Shown piece by piece: positions 39,950 through 50,300 of a stretch of 64,000 nucleotides of DNA (position 1 is its first letter; every line of letters begins with the position of its first letter). Made by a program: the position numbers and the translations under genes. The stretch covers positions 3,254,501 through 3,318,500 of the forward strand of contig NZ_CP050695.1 of NCBI RefSeq assembly GCF_012044895.1, read 5' to 3'. The stretch is from Aquisalimonas sp. 2447 (GTDB lineage Bacteria > Pseudomonadota > Gammaproteobacteria > Nitrococcales > Aquisalimonadaceae). The notes beneath the pieces are model-generated. The model was not told the origin of the DNA, searched no databases, and saw only the letters and a program-made list of their open reading frames with translations.

Positions 39950-40060
39950 GGTTTCGGGCGGGTGATCCGGTCACGGACCGTCTGCGGCCAGGACGGCCGC
40001 AGTCGAGCCTACATGGACGTATTCACGGCGTGTCCGTGACCGGATTACCCGCCCGAAACC
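39950..40060 (+). repeat. Family-B structured repeat, copy 3
   Basis: Arms of 29 bp (starting GGTTTCGGGCGGGT; ending ACCCGCCCGAAACC) pair with one imperfect position, again G opposite T at stem position 15. The core is nearly identical to copy 2, including the CTGCGGCC-AGGAC-GGCCGCAG hairpin. The inner arm GGTCACGGAC is matched by GTCCGTGACC, a compensated change relative to GGTCCCGGAC / GTCCGGGACC in copies 1 and 2. It is located after thyA. Confidence 0.85.
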
Positions 40061-40168
40061 CACTTGCAGGCCCGAGAGGTCCAGGGGGGCACGGCACACA
40101 GCCCCGTTGTTTATCTAGACGCGCGTCCGGATTCGTGCCCTGAAAAGACACTTCGGCATCCTTCACCG

Positions 40169-40280
40169 GGTGTCGATCGGGTACGCCGGTCATGGACACG
40201 CCGCAAGTACGTCCATGTAGGCTCGACTCCAGCCATCCATGGCTGGAGACGGTCCATGACCGGCGCACCCGATCGACACC
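40169..40280 (-). repeat. Family-B structured repeat, copy 4 (opposite orientation)
   Basis: Arms of 29 bp (GGTGTCGATCGGGT at the left, ACCCGATCGACACC at the right) have one imperfect position. Read in the orientation of the core it is again G.T at position 15. The inner arm is GGTCATGGAC / GTCCATGACC, another compensated pair. The internal hairpin is CTCCAGCCA-TGGA-TGGCTGGAG. It lies 108 bp from copy 3 and points the other way, 50 bp before folA. Confidence 0.85.
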
Positions 40281-40330
40281 GTGCCCCTTGTTGAGGCCGA
40301 CCCACGCACACAGCTGAGCGGATATTCACC

Positions 40331-40816
40331 ATGATCTCACTCATCGCCGCCCTCACCCCCGACCACGTCATCGGCCGCGACAACGACCTTCCCTGGCGCA
40401 TTCCCGACGACCTGCGCCACTTCAAGCGCACCACCCGCGGCAAGCCGATCGTCATGGGCCGGAAGAACTACCTGTCCATCGGCCGCCCCCTGCCCGAGCG
40501 GCAGAACATCGTCATGACCCGCCAACCCGGGTTCCAGGCACCAGGCTGCGAGATCGTCGGCAGCGCCGAAGACGCACTGGCGGCGGCCGGCGACGCCGAC
40601 GAGATCATGATCATCGGCGGCGCCGAGATCTACCGACTGTTCCTGCCCAGAGCGGACCGCCTCTACCTGACCTGGGTCCACGCCGGTATTGACGGCGACA
40701 CCTTCTTCCCCGACATTGACGCCGAACAGTGGACCAGCATCCAGGACGAACACCAGCCGCCCGGCGAGGGTAGCCCCTACACCCTTCACTTCCAGACCCT
40801 GGAACGCTGTTACTGA
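40331..40816 (+). CDS. folA: Dihydrofolate reductase FolA
   Basis: Reduces dihydrofolate to tetrahydrofolate with NADPH. It is 161 residues (E. coli 159). The active-site acid is Asp27 in WRIPDDLRHFK. PIVMGRKNYLSIGRPLP binds NADPH, and IMIIGGAEIYRLFLP is the C-terminal signature. It is the target class of trimethoprim. The MerR-photolyase operon starts 91 bp downstream, and an inverted pair GATTGC-AA-GCAATC overlaps the folA stop. Confidence 0.95.
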   Translation: MISLIAALTPDHVIGRDNDLPWRIPDDLRHFKRTTRGKPIVMGRKNYLSIGRPLPERQNIVMTRQPGFQAPGCEIVGSAEDALAAAGDADEIMIIGGAEIYRLFLPRADRLYLTWVHAGIDGDTFFPDIDAEQWTSIQDEHQPPGEGSPYTLHFQTLERCY

Positions 40817-40850
40817 TTGCAAGCAATCGCAAACATACGGAATACGAACT

Positions 40851-40867
40851 GATACAATAACTATACA
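40851..40867 (+). promoter_or_regulatory. Candidate CarH/LitR-type operator before the MerR-photolyase operon
   Basis: GATACA (40851) and TATACA (40862) are spaced exactly 11 bp apart, with imperfect TACG boxes further left (40836, 40843). The AACTATACA segment is shared with the region upstream of folE. It lies 41 bp before the TTG start. Autoregulation by the MerR protein is the simplest reading. Confidence 0.45.
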
Positions 40868-40907
40868 GGTTGATCGCGGCGGCACCCGCGCACAAGGAGT
40901 GACACAG

Positions 40908-41777
40908 TTGAGCAAGGGTCTCTATCCCATCCGCACCATCTCGGCCATGACCGGCGTCAACCCGGTAACGCTGCGAGCGTGGGAACGACGCTACGGGCTG
41001 ATTCGCCCCCAACGCACGCCCAAGGGGCACAGGCTCTACACCGAGCGGGACATCGACCGCATCAAGCAGATCCTCGTGCTCATGGAGCGCGGCATTCCCA
41101 TCAGCCAGGCCCGACAGGTGCTCGAGCAGGGCGAAGGCGGCGTGCAGACCGACGCCACAGCCGCCGCCGAACCGCATCAGGACGTCTGGAGCAACCACCT
41201 GGAGCGGATGAACACCGCCATCAGCGTCTTCGACGAACAGGCGCTGGACGACGTCTACGAAGAAGCACTGTCCCTGTTCCCGGCGAGTCAGGTGCAGCAC
41301 CACCTCCTGGAGCCCTTGTACCGGCGCCACGCCGCCCGCTCCGGCAGCGCCACCGGCGCCTTCACCTGTGCCTGGTTGCGCACGGTGCTGGGGGTTCGCT
41401 TCCGTCACAGAGTCCGGCGCGCCTCGGGCCCACGTCTGATGCTGGCAACACCCTGGGGGTGCCATGACGACGTCGCCCTCATGCTGCTGGCCCTGGAGGC
41501 CATGGACCAGGGCTACCGCCCCCTGGTGCTCTGTGGCGTCGCCGGTAACTCCCTGACCAGCGCACTGCAGGACAGCGGCGCGGAAGCGCTGCTGCTCTGG
41601 AGCAGTAGCGACGACAACCTGGCGATTCCCGACGCACTTGACGTGCCTGTGTTCGTCGCCGGCGACGGCCAGGCCCTGGACGCCGACTCGACGGCCACCA
41701 GCGTCACCGGTGACAGCCGCGAGATTATCGGTGCACTGAACAGCCACTACAGTACCCCCGGACATGCCACCGCATGA
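40908..41777 (+). CDS. MerR-type regulator of the CarH/LitR class (photolyase-linked)
   Basis: 289 residues. The N-terminal MerR winged helix (about 4-72: YPIRTISAMTGVNPVTLRAW, then ERRYGLI and GHRLYTERDIDRIK) is followed by a helical bundle (about 90-160) and a cobalamin-binding-like Rossmann domain (about 165-280). CarH/LitR proteins repress light-inducible genes. The hallmarks of adenosyl-B12 binding are weak: the bundle lacks the W-x9-E-H motif, and the lower-ligand region is WGCHDDV with only the His (about 186) kept. The TTG start lies 8 nt after AAGGAG. The stop overlaps the photolyase start as ATGA. Confidence 0.88.
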   Translation: MSKGLYPIRTISAMTGVNPVTLRAWERRYGLIRPQRTPKGHRLYTERDIDRIKQILVLMERGIPISQARQVLEQGEGGVQTDATAAAEPHQDVWSNHLERMNTAISVFDEQALDDVYEEALSLFPASQVQHHLLEPLYRRHAARSGSATGAFTCAWLRTVLGVRFRHRVRRASGPRLMLATPWGCHDDVALMLLALEAMDQGYRPLVLCGVAGNSLTSALQDSGAEALLLWSSSDDNLAIPDALDVPVFVAGDGQALDADSTATSVTGDSREIIGALNSHYSTPGHATA

Positions 41778-43210
41778 GCGGGGCGATCATGTGGTTCCGG
41801 CGTGACCTGCGTCTCGCCGACAACCCGGCACTGATCGCCGCCGCAACCGCCGGCCCGGTGCTCCCGGTCTACCTCCACGCCCCCGCCGAAGAGGGCAGCT
41901 GGGCACCCGGAGCGGCCAGCCGCTGGTGGCTCCACCACAGCCTCGCCAACCTGCGGGACGCACTGGCCGCCCACAACCTGCCACTGCTGGTGCTGCGCAC
42001 CGACGACAGCCTGACCACCCTGCGCGACCTGATCCGGCTCACCGGCGCGCGGCACGTGGCCTGGAATCGCCTCTACGAGCCCGCCGCCATCGCCCGGGAC
42101 CGGCACATCAAGCAGGCTCTGCGCGACGATGACGTGGACGTGACCAGCCACAACGGCGCCCTGCTCTTCGAGCCCTGGGAGATCCGCAAGCAGGACGGCG
42201 GTCATTACAAGGCGTTCACGCCCTTCTGGCGTGCCCTGCGCCGGACTGGCGCACCCCGGCCGCAGCCAGTGCCCGCCATGTCGGCGCCCGCCGAGATCCC
42301 CGCCGGCGAGAGTATCGACGCCCTGAACCTGCTGCCATCCATCGCCTGGGACCGCGGCTTTTACGACTACTGGCAGCCGGGAGAACAGGGGGCAATGGAC
42401 CGGCTGTCCCGTTTCCTCGATCAGCGCCTGCACGGTTACGACACCAACCGGGATTGGCCGGCCGTGGACGGCACCTCGGGGCTGTCGCCGCACCTGCATG
42501 CCGGTGATATCAGCCCGCGGCAAATCTACGCCGCCGTGGAGGAGCGCCTTGGCGACGGCAGCGCCCCCACGGACGATGCCGAAAGTTTTCTCAGCGAAAT
42601 CGGCTGGCGGGAGTTCGCCCATCACCTGCTGTTCCATTACCCGGACATGCCCGAGGATCCCCTGGACACGCGCTTCCGCGCCTTCCCGTGGCGCGAACAG
42701 CCGGACGAACCACTACTGGCCTGGCAGACAGGGCGCACCGGGATTCCCATTGTCGACGCCGGCATGCGCGAGCTCTGGGCCACCGGCTGGATGCACAACC
42801 GCCTGCGCATGGTGGTGGGGTCACTGCTGACCAAGAACCTGCGCATTCCCTGGCAGCGGGGCGAGGCGTGGTTCTGGGACACGCTGGTGGACGCCGACCT
42901 CGCCAGCAACGGTATGGGCTGGCAGTGGATCCAGGGCTGCGGCGCCGACGCCGCGCCGTATTTCCGCATCTTCAATCCGGTACGCCAGGGGGAACGCTTC
43001 GATCCCGAGGGTGACTACGTGCGGCGCTGGGTGCCGGAGCTGGCAGGGCTGCCGGCGAAGCACATTCACGCGCCCTGGCAGGCGCCGGCGGGGGAGCTCA
43101 ACCGCGCCGGGATTCGCCTCGGGCACGACTACCCGGAGCCGATCGTTGACCTGAAGGTCTCGCGGCAGCAGGCGCTGGAGGCGTACCAGGCGATCCGGCA
43201 GGGGCCGTAG
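41774..43210 (+). CDS. phrB: Deoxyribodipyrimidine photolyase (class I CPD)
   Basis: Repairs cyclobutane pyrimidine dimers with blue/UV-A light. It is 478 residues. The N-terminal alpha/beta antenna domain (about 1-130) opens MWFRRDLRLADNPAL. The FAD-binding helical domain (about 200-470) has TSGLSPHLHAGDISPRQ, SEIGWREFAHHLL, GWMHNRLRMVVGSLLTKNL and SNGMGWQWIQGCGADAAPYF. These are class I photolyase signatures. The antenna in this class is commonly a folate (MTHF), so the pterin/folate genes nearby may be functionally linked. It is coupled to the MerR gene by a 4-nt overlap. Confidence 0.93.
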   Translation: MSGAIMWFRRDLRLADNPALIAAATAGPVLPVYLHAPAEEGSWAPGAASRWWLHHSLANLRDALAAHNLPLLVLRTDDSLTTLRDLIRLTGARHVAWNRLYEPAAIARDRHIKQALRDDDVDVTSHNGALLFEPWEIRKQDGGHYKAFTPFWRALRRTGAPRPQPVPAMSAPAEIPAGESIDALNLLPSIAWDRGFYDYWQPGEQGAMDRLSRFLDQRLHGYDTNRDWPAVDGTSGLSPHLHAGDISPRQIYAAVEERLGDGSAPTDDAESFLSEIGWREFAHHLLFHYPDMPEDPLDTRFRAFPWREQPDEPLLAWQTGRTGIPIVDAGMRELWATGWMHNRLRMVVGSLLTKNLRIPWQRGEAWFWDTLVDADLASNGMGWQWIQGCGADAAPYFRIFNPVRQGERFDPEGDYVRRWVPELAGLPAKHIHAPWQAPAGELNRAGIRLGHDYPEPIVDLKVSRQQALEAYQAIRQGP

Positions 43211-43275
43211 GCCGGACGTCCACGTCCGCCTTCCCCGGGCCTGCACGCCAGGGCGGCCGGATCGACGCCTGCAAT

Positions 43276-43444
43276 GGTGGACCTGAAGGTCCACCCTACA
43301 CGGGCTTCGCGACGCACGACGCTCCCACGGAATCCGGAGCCGGGCTGTAGGCCGTAGGGCGGACCTTCAGGTCCGCCGAGCGAACTTCGATAGGCCGCCT
43401 CGGCTTGCATGTCTTGGTTCGGCGGACCTGAAGGTCCGCCCTAC
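43276..43444. repeat. GTAG-type hairpin followed by a REPIN-like pair
   Basis: 43276-43299 is a single GGTGGACC-TGAA-GGTCCACC hairpin ending CTAC. 43354-43377 and 43421-43444 form a 91-bp inverted pair with a 43-nt spacer whose reverse complement contains AGACATGCAAGCC, as in the copy at 56742. A degenerate GTGGGAGCGTCGTGCGTCGC-type sequence lies at 43307-43328 (minus). The cluster fills the gap between the convergent photolyase and 5-oxoprolinase genes. Confidence 0.85.
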
Positions 43445-43479
43445 GGCCCTCTAAGGCCTGACCGCGGCTGGCGCCGCTC

Positions 43480-46400
43480 CTACGGGGTGCCGTAGCCGCC
43501 GCCGCCGGGGGTGCGGATCACGAACACGTCGTCGGTGTCCATCTCGGCCCGGTCGGTGCCGCCCAGCTCCTCGCGCCCGCCGCTGGCGCGCTCCACGAAC
43601 TGCTCGCCGCAGGCGCCGTCACCGCCGCCTTGAATGCCCGCCGGTGCTTCCCTGCGGCTGTTGGCCAGCACCGCCACGGTCATGGGCTCAAGGAAGCGCA
43701 GGCGGCGCTCGACGCCGTCGCCGCCGCGCCACTGGCCGTCGCCACCGGCCCCGTGGCGCACGGCGAAGCCGTCAAGCCGCACCGGGAAGCGCGTCTCCAG
43801 CACCTCCGGATCGGTGAGCCGGCTGTTGGTCATGTGCACGTGCACGGCACTGGCGCCGTGGAAACCGTCACCGGCGCCGGCGCCGGCGCCGCCGCACAGG
43901 GTCTCGTAGTGCTGATGGGCATCGTTGCCGAAGGTGACGTTGTTCATGGTGCCCTGGCTGTTGGCCATCACCCCCAGGGCCGCATACAACGCGTCGGTGA
44001 CCACCTGGCTCACCTCCACGTTGCCGGCCACCACGGCGGCCGGGTGGCGCGGGCTGAGCATGGAGCCGTCCGGAATCACCAGCTCGATGGGCGCCAGGCA
44101 GCCGTCGTTCAGCGGAATGGTGTCCTGGACCAGGGTCCGCAGCACGTACAGCACCGCCGCCCGGGTCACGGCGCGGGGCGCGTTGAAGTTGCTGTCCTGC
44201 TGGGGGCTGGAGCCGGTGAAATCCACCACCGCCGAGCGGCTGTCGCGGTCCACGCGGATGGTCACCCGCACCACGGCGCCGCTGTCCAGGCGCTTCTCCC
44301 AGGTGCCGTCAGCGAGCACGTCCAGCACCCGGCGCACCTGCTCGGCGGCGTTGGCCTGGACGTGGGCCATGTAGGCGTGCACCACGTCCAGGCCGTACTG
44401 GGTAACCAGCCCCCGGAGTTCATTGGCGCCGCGGTTGTTGGCGGCGATCTGCGCGCGCAGATCGCTGAGGTTCTGCTCGATATTGCGGGCGGGGTGCGGA
44501 CCGCTGGCGAACAGATCCCGCAGGGCCTGCTCCTGCAGTTCGCCGGCGTCGAGCACCTGCACGTTGGTGATCAGCACGCCCTCGTCGTCGATGTGCCGGC
44601 TGTGGGGCGGCATGGAGCCGGGCGTGAGACCGCCCACATCGGCATGGTGCGCGCGGCTGGCGACGTAGAAGATGATCTCCCGGCCGGCGTCGTCGAACAC
44701 CGGCGTGACCACGGTGATGTCCGGCAGGTGCGTGCCGCCCTGGTACGGGTCATTCAGCATGAACACGTCGCCGGGCTGCATGGTCCCCTGCCGGGCGGCG
44801 ATGATGGCGCGCACGCTCTCGCCCATGGAACCCAGGTGCACCGGCACGTGGGGGGCATTGGCCACCAGACCGCCGTCGGCGTCGAACACGGCGCAGGAGA
44901 AGTCCAGCCGCTCCTTGATGTTGGCGGACTGGGCGGTGTTCTCGAGTGTGACGCCCATCTGCTCGGCGACGTTCATGAACAGGTTGTTGAACACCTCCAG
45001 CATCACCGGATCGGCTTCGGTGCCGACGCCGGGTGCCGCCGTGGCAGCATCGCGGTCCAGCAGCAAGTGGCCGTACGGGTTCACCCGCAACGACCAGCGC
45101 GGCTCCACCACAATGGTGGACACCGGATCGCGGATGATGGCCGGGCCGTCAATGCGATCGCCGGGGGCGAGGGTCTCCCGGTCGTAGACGGGCACGGTGC
45201 GCCGGGCACCCTCCATCCACGCCTCCACGTGCCCCAGGGTATCCAGGCGCTCTCCCGCAGCACGGGGCGACCGCTCCGGCTCACTGCTGAGCGCGCCATC
45301 GCCGCCGATGACCTCGATCACCGCGGCGGCGATCATCACCCGTTTGTCCGGCATGGTGAAGCCGAAGCGGATGCGGTGCATGGTTTCGAAATCCGCCCGC
45401 ACCTCCTCGGCATTGCCGTGGTCTACCAGCAGGGCGGTATCGGTGCCCTCGTAGCGGAGCTGCAGCTTGTGCACGGCGTGGAGCCCGCCGGCCGGCGCGC
45501 CCTGGGCCAGCAGCTCTTCCCGGCCCTCCTGCTCGGCCTGTTCCAGGCGCGGCGCCAGCCGCTCCAGGGTGTCGGCCTGCAGCGGCTCGTCCACCGCCAG
45601 CTCCCGCATTGTGGTGAGATCCGCCAGGCCCATACCGTAGGCGGACAGCACCCCGGCGAACGGGTGGATCAGCACCCGCGCCATACCCAGGGCCTCGGCG
45701 ACCCGGCAGGCGTGCTGGCCGCCGGCGCCGCCGAAGCAGTTCAGGGTGTAGCCGGTGACGTCGTGGCCACGCTGCACGGAGATCTGCTTGATGGCATTGG
45801 CCATGTTCTCCACGGCAATGCGCAGGTAGCCCTCGGCCACCTCCTCCGGGCTGCGGCGATCGCCGGTCTCGCGGTGGATGCGCTCGGTGAGCTCGCGGAA
45901 GGCCTCGCGGGTGACCTCGGCATCCAGCGGCTCGTCACCGTCCGGACCGAACACCCGCGGGAAGAACGCCGGCTGCAGCCGCCCGAGCATGACGTTGCAG
46001 TCGGTGACCGTGAGCGGCCCGCCACGGCGGTAACAGGCCGGCCCCGGGTCCGCCCCGGCGGACTCCGGGCCGACACGATAGCGGCTGCCGTCGAACCCGA
46101 GGCGCGAGCCGCCACCGGCGGCGACGGTGTGGATGCGCATCATGGGCACGCGCATGCGCACGCCGCCGATGACGGTCTCGAAACTGCGCTCGAACTCGCC
46201 GTTGTAATGGGCCACATCCGTGGACGTGCCGCCCATGTCGAAGCCGATGACCTGCTCGAAACCCGCCATGCGCGCGGTGCGCACGCAGCCGACAATGCCC
46301 CCGGCGGGGCCCGAGAGAATGGCATCCTTGCCCTCGAACCAGCGCGCGTCGGTGAGCCCGCCGTCGCTTTTCATGAACATCAGGCGCGTGTCGCCCAGCT

Positions 46401-47100
46401 CTGCCGCCACCTGTTCGGCGTAGCGCTTGAGGATGGGCGAGAGGTAGGCGTCCACCACCGTGGTGTCGCCCCGCCCCACCAGGCGCATGAGCGGGCTCAC
46501 CCGGTGGGAGACGCTGACCTGCTCGAACCCCGCCTCCCGCGCAATCGCGGCCACCTGTTCCTCGTGGGCGGTGTACCGGTACCCGTGCATGAAGGCGATG
46601 GCACAGGCCGTGCAGCCGGCCTGTCGCGCCTCATCCAGGGCGGCACGCACCTGCTCCGGATCCGGTGCGGCAAGCACTGTACCGTCGGCGGCCGTGCGCT
46701 CGTCGACTTCCACGACCCGCCGGTAAAGCTGTTCGGGCAGGCGAATGTCCAGGGCGAAGATATCCGGACGGCTCTGGTAACCGATACGCAGGGCGTCGGC
46801 AAACCCCTGGGTGGTAACCAGCACGGTGGGCTCACCCTTGCGCTCCAGCAGGGCGTTGGTGGCCACGGTGGTGCCCATTTTCACCGATTCCAGCCGCTGC
46901 GCCGGCACGGGGTCGTCCGGTTGCAATCCCAGGAGGTCGCGGATGCCCTGCAGCGCCGCGTCCCGGTAGCGCTCCGGGTGCTCGGAGAGCACCTTGTGCA
47001 TGACCATGGCGCCGTCCGGCCTGCGGCCGATCACGTCGGTGAACGTGCCGCCCCGATCGATCCAGAACTGCCAGCGATCCTCCTGCCCATGCTGCATCAT
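43480..47100 (-). CDS. Hydantoinase / 5-oxoprolinase (ATP-hydrolysing), HyuA-HyuB fusion
   Basis: 1206 residues. The N-terminal half is HyuA-like (about 1-690): [34 protein letters not shown] and [14 protein letters not shown] are ATP-binding actin-fold motifs. The C-terminal half is HyuB-like (about 705-1200): [34 protein letters not shown] and [11 protein letters not shown]. The fused order and length match 5-oxoprolinases, which open pyroglutamate to glutamate using ATP; hydantoin hydrolysis cannot be excluded. The start at ATG 47100 gives the family N-terminus, and a second ATG follows directly. It is divergent from the GGDEF-EAL gene. Confidence 0.88.
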   Translation of the reverse strand: MMQHGQEDRWQFWIDRGGTFTDVIGRRPDGAMVMHKVLSEHPERYRDAALQGIRDLLGLQPDDPVPAQRLESVKMGTTVATNALLERKGEPTVLVTTQGFADALRIGYQSRPDIFALDIRLPEQLYRRVVEVDERTAADGTVLAAPDPEQVRAALDEARQAGCTACAIAFMHGYRYTAHEEQVAAIAREAGFEQVSVSHRVSPLMRLVGRGDTTVVDAYLSPILKRYAEQVAAELGDTRLMFMKSDGGLTDARWFEGKDAILSGPAGGIVGCVRTARMAGFEQVIGFDMGGTSTDVAHYNGEFERSFETVIGGVRMRVPMMRIHTVAAGGGSRLGFDGSRYRVGPESAGADPGPACYRRGGPLTVTDCNVMLGRLQPAFFPRVFGPDGDEPLDAEVTREAFRELTERIHRETGDRRSPEEVAEGYLRIAVENMANAIKQISVQRGHDVTGYTLNCFGGAGGQHACRVAEALGMARVLIHPFAGVLSAYGMGLADLTTMRELAVDEPLQADTLERLAPRLEQAEQEGREELLAQGAPAGGLHAVHKLQLRYEGTDTALLVDHGNAEEVRADFETMHRIRFGFTMPDKRVMIAAAVIEVIGGDGALSSEPERSPRAAGERLDTLGHVEAWMEGARRTVPVYDRETLAPGDRIDGPAIIRDPVSTIVVEPRWSLRVNPYGHLLLDRDAATAAPGVGTEADPVMLEVFNNLFMNVAEQMGVTLENTAQSANIKERLDFSCAVFDADGGLVANAPHVPVHLGSMGESVRAIIAARQGTMQPGDVFMLNDPYQGGTHLPDITVVTPVFDDAGREIIFYVASRAHHADVGGLTPGSMPPHSRHIDDEGVLITNVQVLDAGELQEQALRDLFASGPHPARNIEQNLSDLRAQIAANNRGANELRGLVTQYGLDVVHAYMAHVQANAAEQVRRVLDVLADGTWEKRLDSGAVVRVTIRVDRDSRSAVVDFTGSSPQQDSNFNAPRAVTRAAVLYVLRTLVQDTIPLNDGCLAPIELVIPDGSMLSPRHPAAVVAGNVEVSQVVTDALYAALGVMANSQGTMNNVTFGNDAHQHYETLCGGAGAGAGDGFHGASAVHVHMTNSRLTDPEVLETRFPVRLDGFAVRHGAGGDGQWRGGDGVERRLRFLEPMTVAVLANSRREAPAGIQGGGDGACGEQFVERASGGREELGGTDRAEMDTDDVFVIRTPGGGGYGTP

Positions 47101-47192
47101 TGGCGCCCCCGCACGTGGAACAACCCGGGATTGTACTACTGCTGGAGCGTGCCGCCGCACGCACACGGGCCTCGCGGTGACCACCACTGGCA

Positions 47193-47221
47193 CTGAACAA
47201 CCGGTTCACGTCCTATATACT
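47193..47221 (+). promoter_or_regulatory. Candidate promoter of the PilZ-GGDEF-EAL gene
   Basis: CTGAAC (47193-47198), 17 bp, then TATACT (47216-47221). It would give a leader of about 115 nt. The -10 matches well; the -35 is weak. Confidence 0.35.
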
Positions 47222-47341
47222 CTGGCTCAGCAACGTAGATGCGGGGCTGCTGCCTGAACGGCGGCGGGCGGCGGGACAGGCAGGAGCGGTTGCAGCCCGG
47301 TAGTGGGAAGGAGGCCGACAGGGCTGCCAAGCGGAGGTGAC

Positions 47342-50300
47342 ATGGGTGCGGAAAAGCGGGCGTTCACACGGCACGAGGTGCGGTGGGACGCGGAAGTGCG
47401 TGACCCCGCCGGCGCGGCCCTGGCCATGGAGATCCGCGATTTCTGCGAGGGCGGCCTGTTCCTGGTCGCGGCGAGCCGCACCGCCGCAGCGAGCCTGAAG
47501 CAGATCATCAACCCCGGAAAAACGGTCATCCTGCACATGCGCGACCCCTTCAACGGTCGCGACCAGCGCGTGCGCGCCCGCGCCGCCCATGTCACCGCCA
47601 CGGGACTGGGCCTGAGCTTCCACCAGCCGGCTCCGGCAATGGTCACCGGGCTGATGGCGGTCAGCGCCGGCCAGGTCAGCGCCGGCGATGACGATGCAGC
47701 CAACGAGCCAGCCCCCCTGGGCAACCGGGAACGCGAGGAGTTCCGGCGCATCCTCGGGGAGTGCCTGCCGCTGATCCAGGACTACCTGGGCCACAGCCTG
47801 GACACCTTCATTACCCAGGCGGAAGCCCGGTTGCTGACGGCCTCCGACAAGGCGACCACGCCCGCCGAGCAATCGGACTTCTTCAACGCCCGCAAGCGAC
47901 TTCAGTCCCGTTCCCAGGAGCTGCGCAGTGCCTTTCTCGCCGACGCAGAAGCCGCCTGGAGGGAGCTCGGCCAGTTCGCCATTCCGGGAAACGACAGCCA
48001 GCAGGGGCAACTGGCACTGGTGGACGACGCCGACTTCGAGGACTGGCTGGCGCGCTCGGAGCTGATCACCCGTGCCGAGAGCCGCAGCAGGGCGCGCCTC
48101 CGGTTCCTGCACCGGCGCCTTTCCCGGGCGGCGGGGGTGCGCATCGAGGAAGAACGGAACCCGGTTTCCCCGGCCGCCCTCTGCTACTTCGTCAGTCGCC
48201 GCATGGACTCTCTGAAGCTCACGCTGCAGACGCGCAAGGTGGTCTATCAGGCGTTCGGCAAGACCGTGCTGCAGCAGAGCGGGGTGCTCTACGACACGCT
48301 CAACACCCGGCTGCGGGAGCGGAACGTGCTCCCGGACCTGGAGGAGGAGCGCCACACCATCACCAACGTCCGCAGCGAAGAACAGCGAACGGGTGACGCC
48401 CGAAGCGAGCAGAGCGACGGCAATGCAGCCACGGCCGCCACCACGCAGGACCGCCCCGGCGGTGCCGGTTTCGGCTCGCTGATGGACAGTGTGCGCTCGC
48501 TGTTCCAGCGCCAGCGGAGCAAGGGTTCCGGTATGGACGCGAGCCCGGGAGCGGAGACCGAGGCGTCCGCCCCCCGGGCCGCGGGCCCGGCACCGAGTCG
48601 GGAGGCCATGATCGAGGCAGCGGCGACCATCCAGCCACCGGCTGCCGACCAGGCAGGCATGCGCGAACAGGTGGAAAGCCGGCTACGGGAGGCCGGCGCG
48701 CCGGCCCTGGACGCCGCCACCGCCGAGTCCGTGGACCTGCTGGAGACCTGGATCACCGGCGTTCAGCGAACCGGCGATCAGGCGGACCAGCTGCGCACCT
48801 GGGTCAATGCCCTGGCACCTGCGGCGCTGCGCCTGGAACTCAACGACGGCAGCTTCCTCTCGCGGCGGGATCACGGCCTGCACCGACTCATCGACCAGCT
48901 GGACCGGGCCGCTGACATTCTGGGCTCGCTGGACGAGAGCCAACGGCAAGCCATGCGCGGGGCCATCGACGAGATCCTGGCCACGGTGAACCGGGACGCC
49001 GACGAGCCCGACACCCTGGTGGAAGCCTGTGATTCCCTGGCCAAACTCACTGACAACCCGCAGCGACGGGTCAGCGCCAACGTCGAGAGGCTGCGGGAAC
49101 GCTATGAGGGCTCGGAGCGCCTGGATGAGGCGCGCCGCCAGGTCCAGGACAACCTCGCGGCGCAGCTCGGCGGCAGCCGGATTCCGGAGCCCGTGCAGAA
49201 CCTCCTGGACAGCGGCTGGCAGCACCACCTGGTGCTGACCTACCTGCGCGATGGCAAGGAGGGCGACACCTGGGAACGCGGCCTGCGCGCCGTGGACCTG
49301 CTGGTTCGCGCCCTGGGCGGTCAGGATGGCAGACGCCACGGCATGAAACAGCCACAGCGGCTGCTGGAATACCTGCGCCACCACCTGGACCGCCTCGGCC
49401 GTCCCTCCCGGGACAGCGGCCACGCCGTGGACGGGCTGGCGTACTGGGTCACCGGCGATGGACGCGACAGCGTGCCGCCGCAGTCCGAACCGCTGACCCC
49501 GCAACAGCATCCCGAAGTCCCCGATCTTCCGGACGAATGGCTGGGGCAGGCAAAGCTCCTCACCCCGGGGGCCTGGGTGATTTTCCGTGACGAGCAGGGC
49601 CTGCCCAAGCCGCGGCGGCTGGCGTGGACGGATCGCCGCCGATCCCGCTTCGTGTTCGTCGACGAAGGCGGCCGCAAAGCCGAGGATCTCGGCCTCGAGG
49701 CGCTGGCCCATGCGTTCGGCGAGGGGCGTGCCACCACCGCCAGCAACCTGGACCTGCCCGCCACCGAGCGACGCTGGCAGGAGATGCTGGAAGGGCTCAA
49801 CCGCCAGCTCGTGCACCAGGCGACCCACGATGATCTCACCGGGCTGCTGAACCGGCGCACCTTCGAACGGCGCATCCGCCACGTGCTGGAGCACGCCCGG
49901 GGCCGCAAGGTGAACCACGCCACCGCCTGCCTTTTCTCCCTGGACGACTTCAAACTGGTCAACAATACCCTGGGACACCGCGGTGGCGACGAAATACTGC
50001 GCCAGCTTGGTCAGCGACTCCAGGACGCCCTGCCTGCGCAGGGCGTGGTGGCACGCACGGGGGGAGACGAATTCGCCGTGCTCATGCGCGGGGTCGAGGG
50101 CGAGGCCGGCGAGGCCTTCGCCGAGGAGCAACGGCATGCCATCCGCGACTGGCGGCCGCAGGTGGACGGCCACGGCACCAGCCTGAGTGTCAGCGTCGGC
50201 GTGCTCACCTTCTCGCCGGAGACCCACGGCGTCAGCGACGTGCTGCGGGATCTGGAGAACGCCTGCACCACCGCCCGTGAGCAGGGTGGCAACCGCTGCC

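Noticed and set aside
43630-47196. A 1188-codon open frame on the plus strand, fully antisense to the 5-oxoprolinase gene
   Set aside because: It is His/Gly/Val-rich shadow coding caused by high GC and strong codon bias. The minus-strand frame carries all recognised family motifs.
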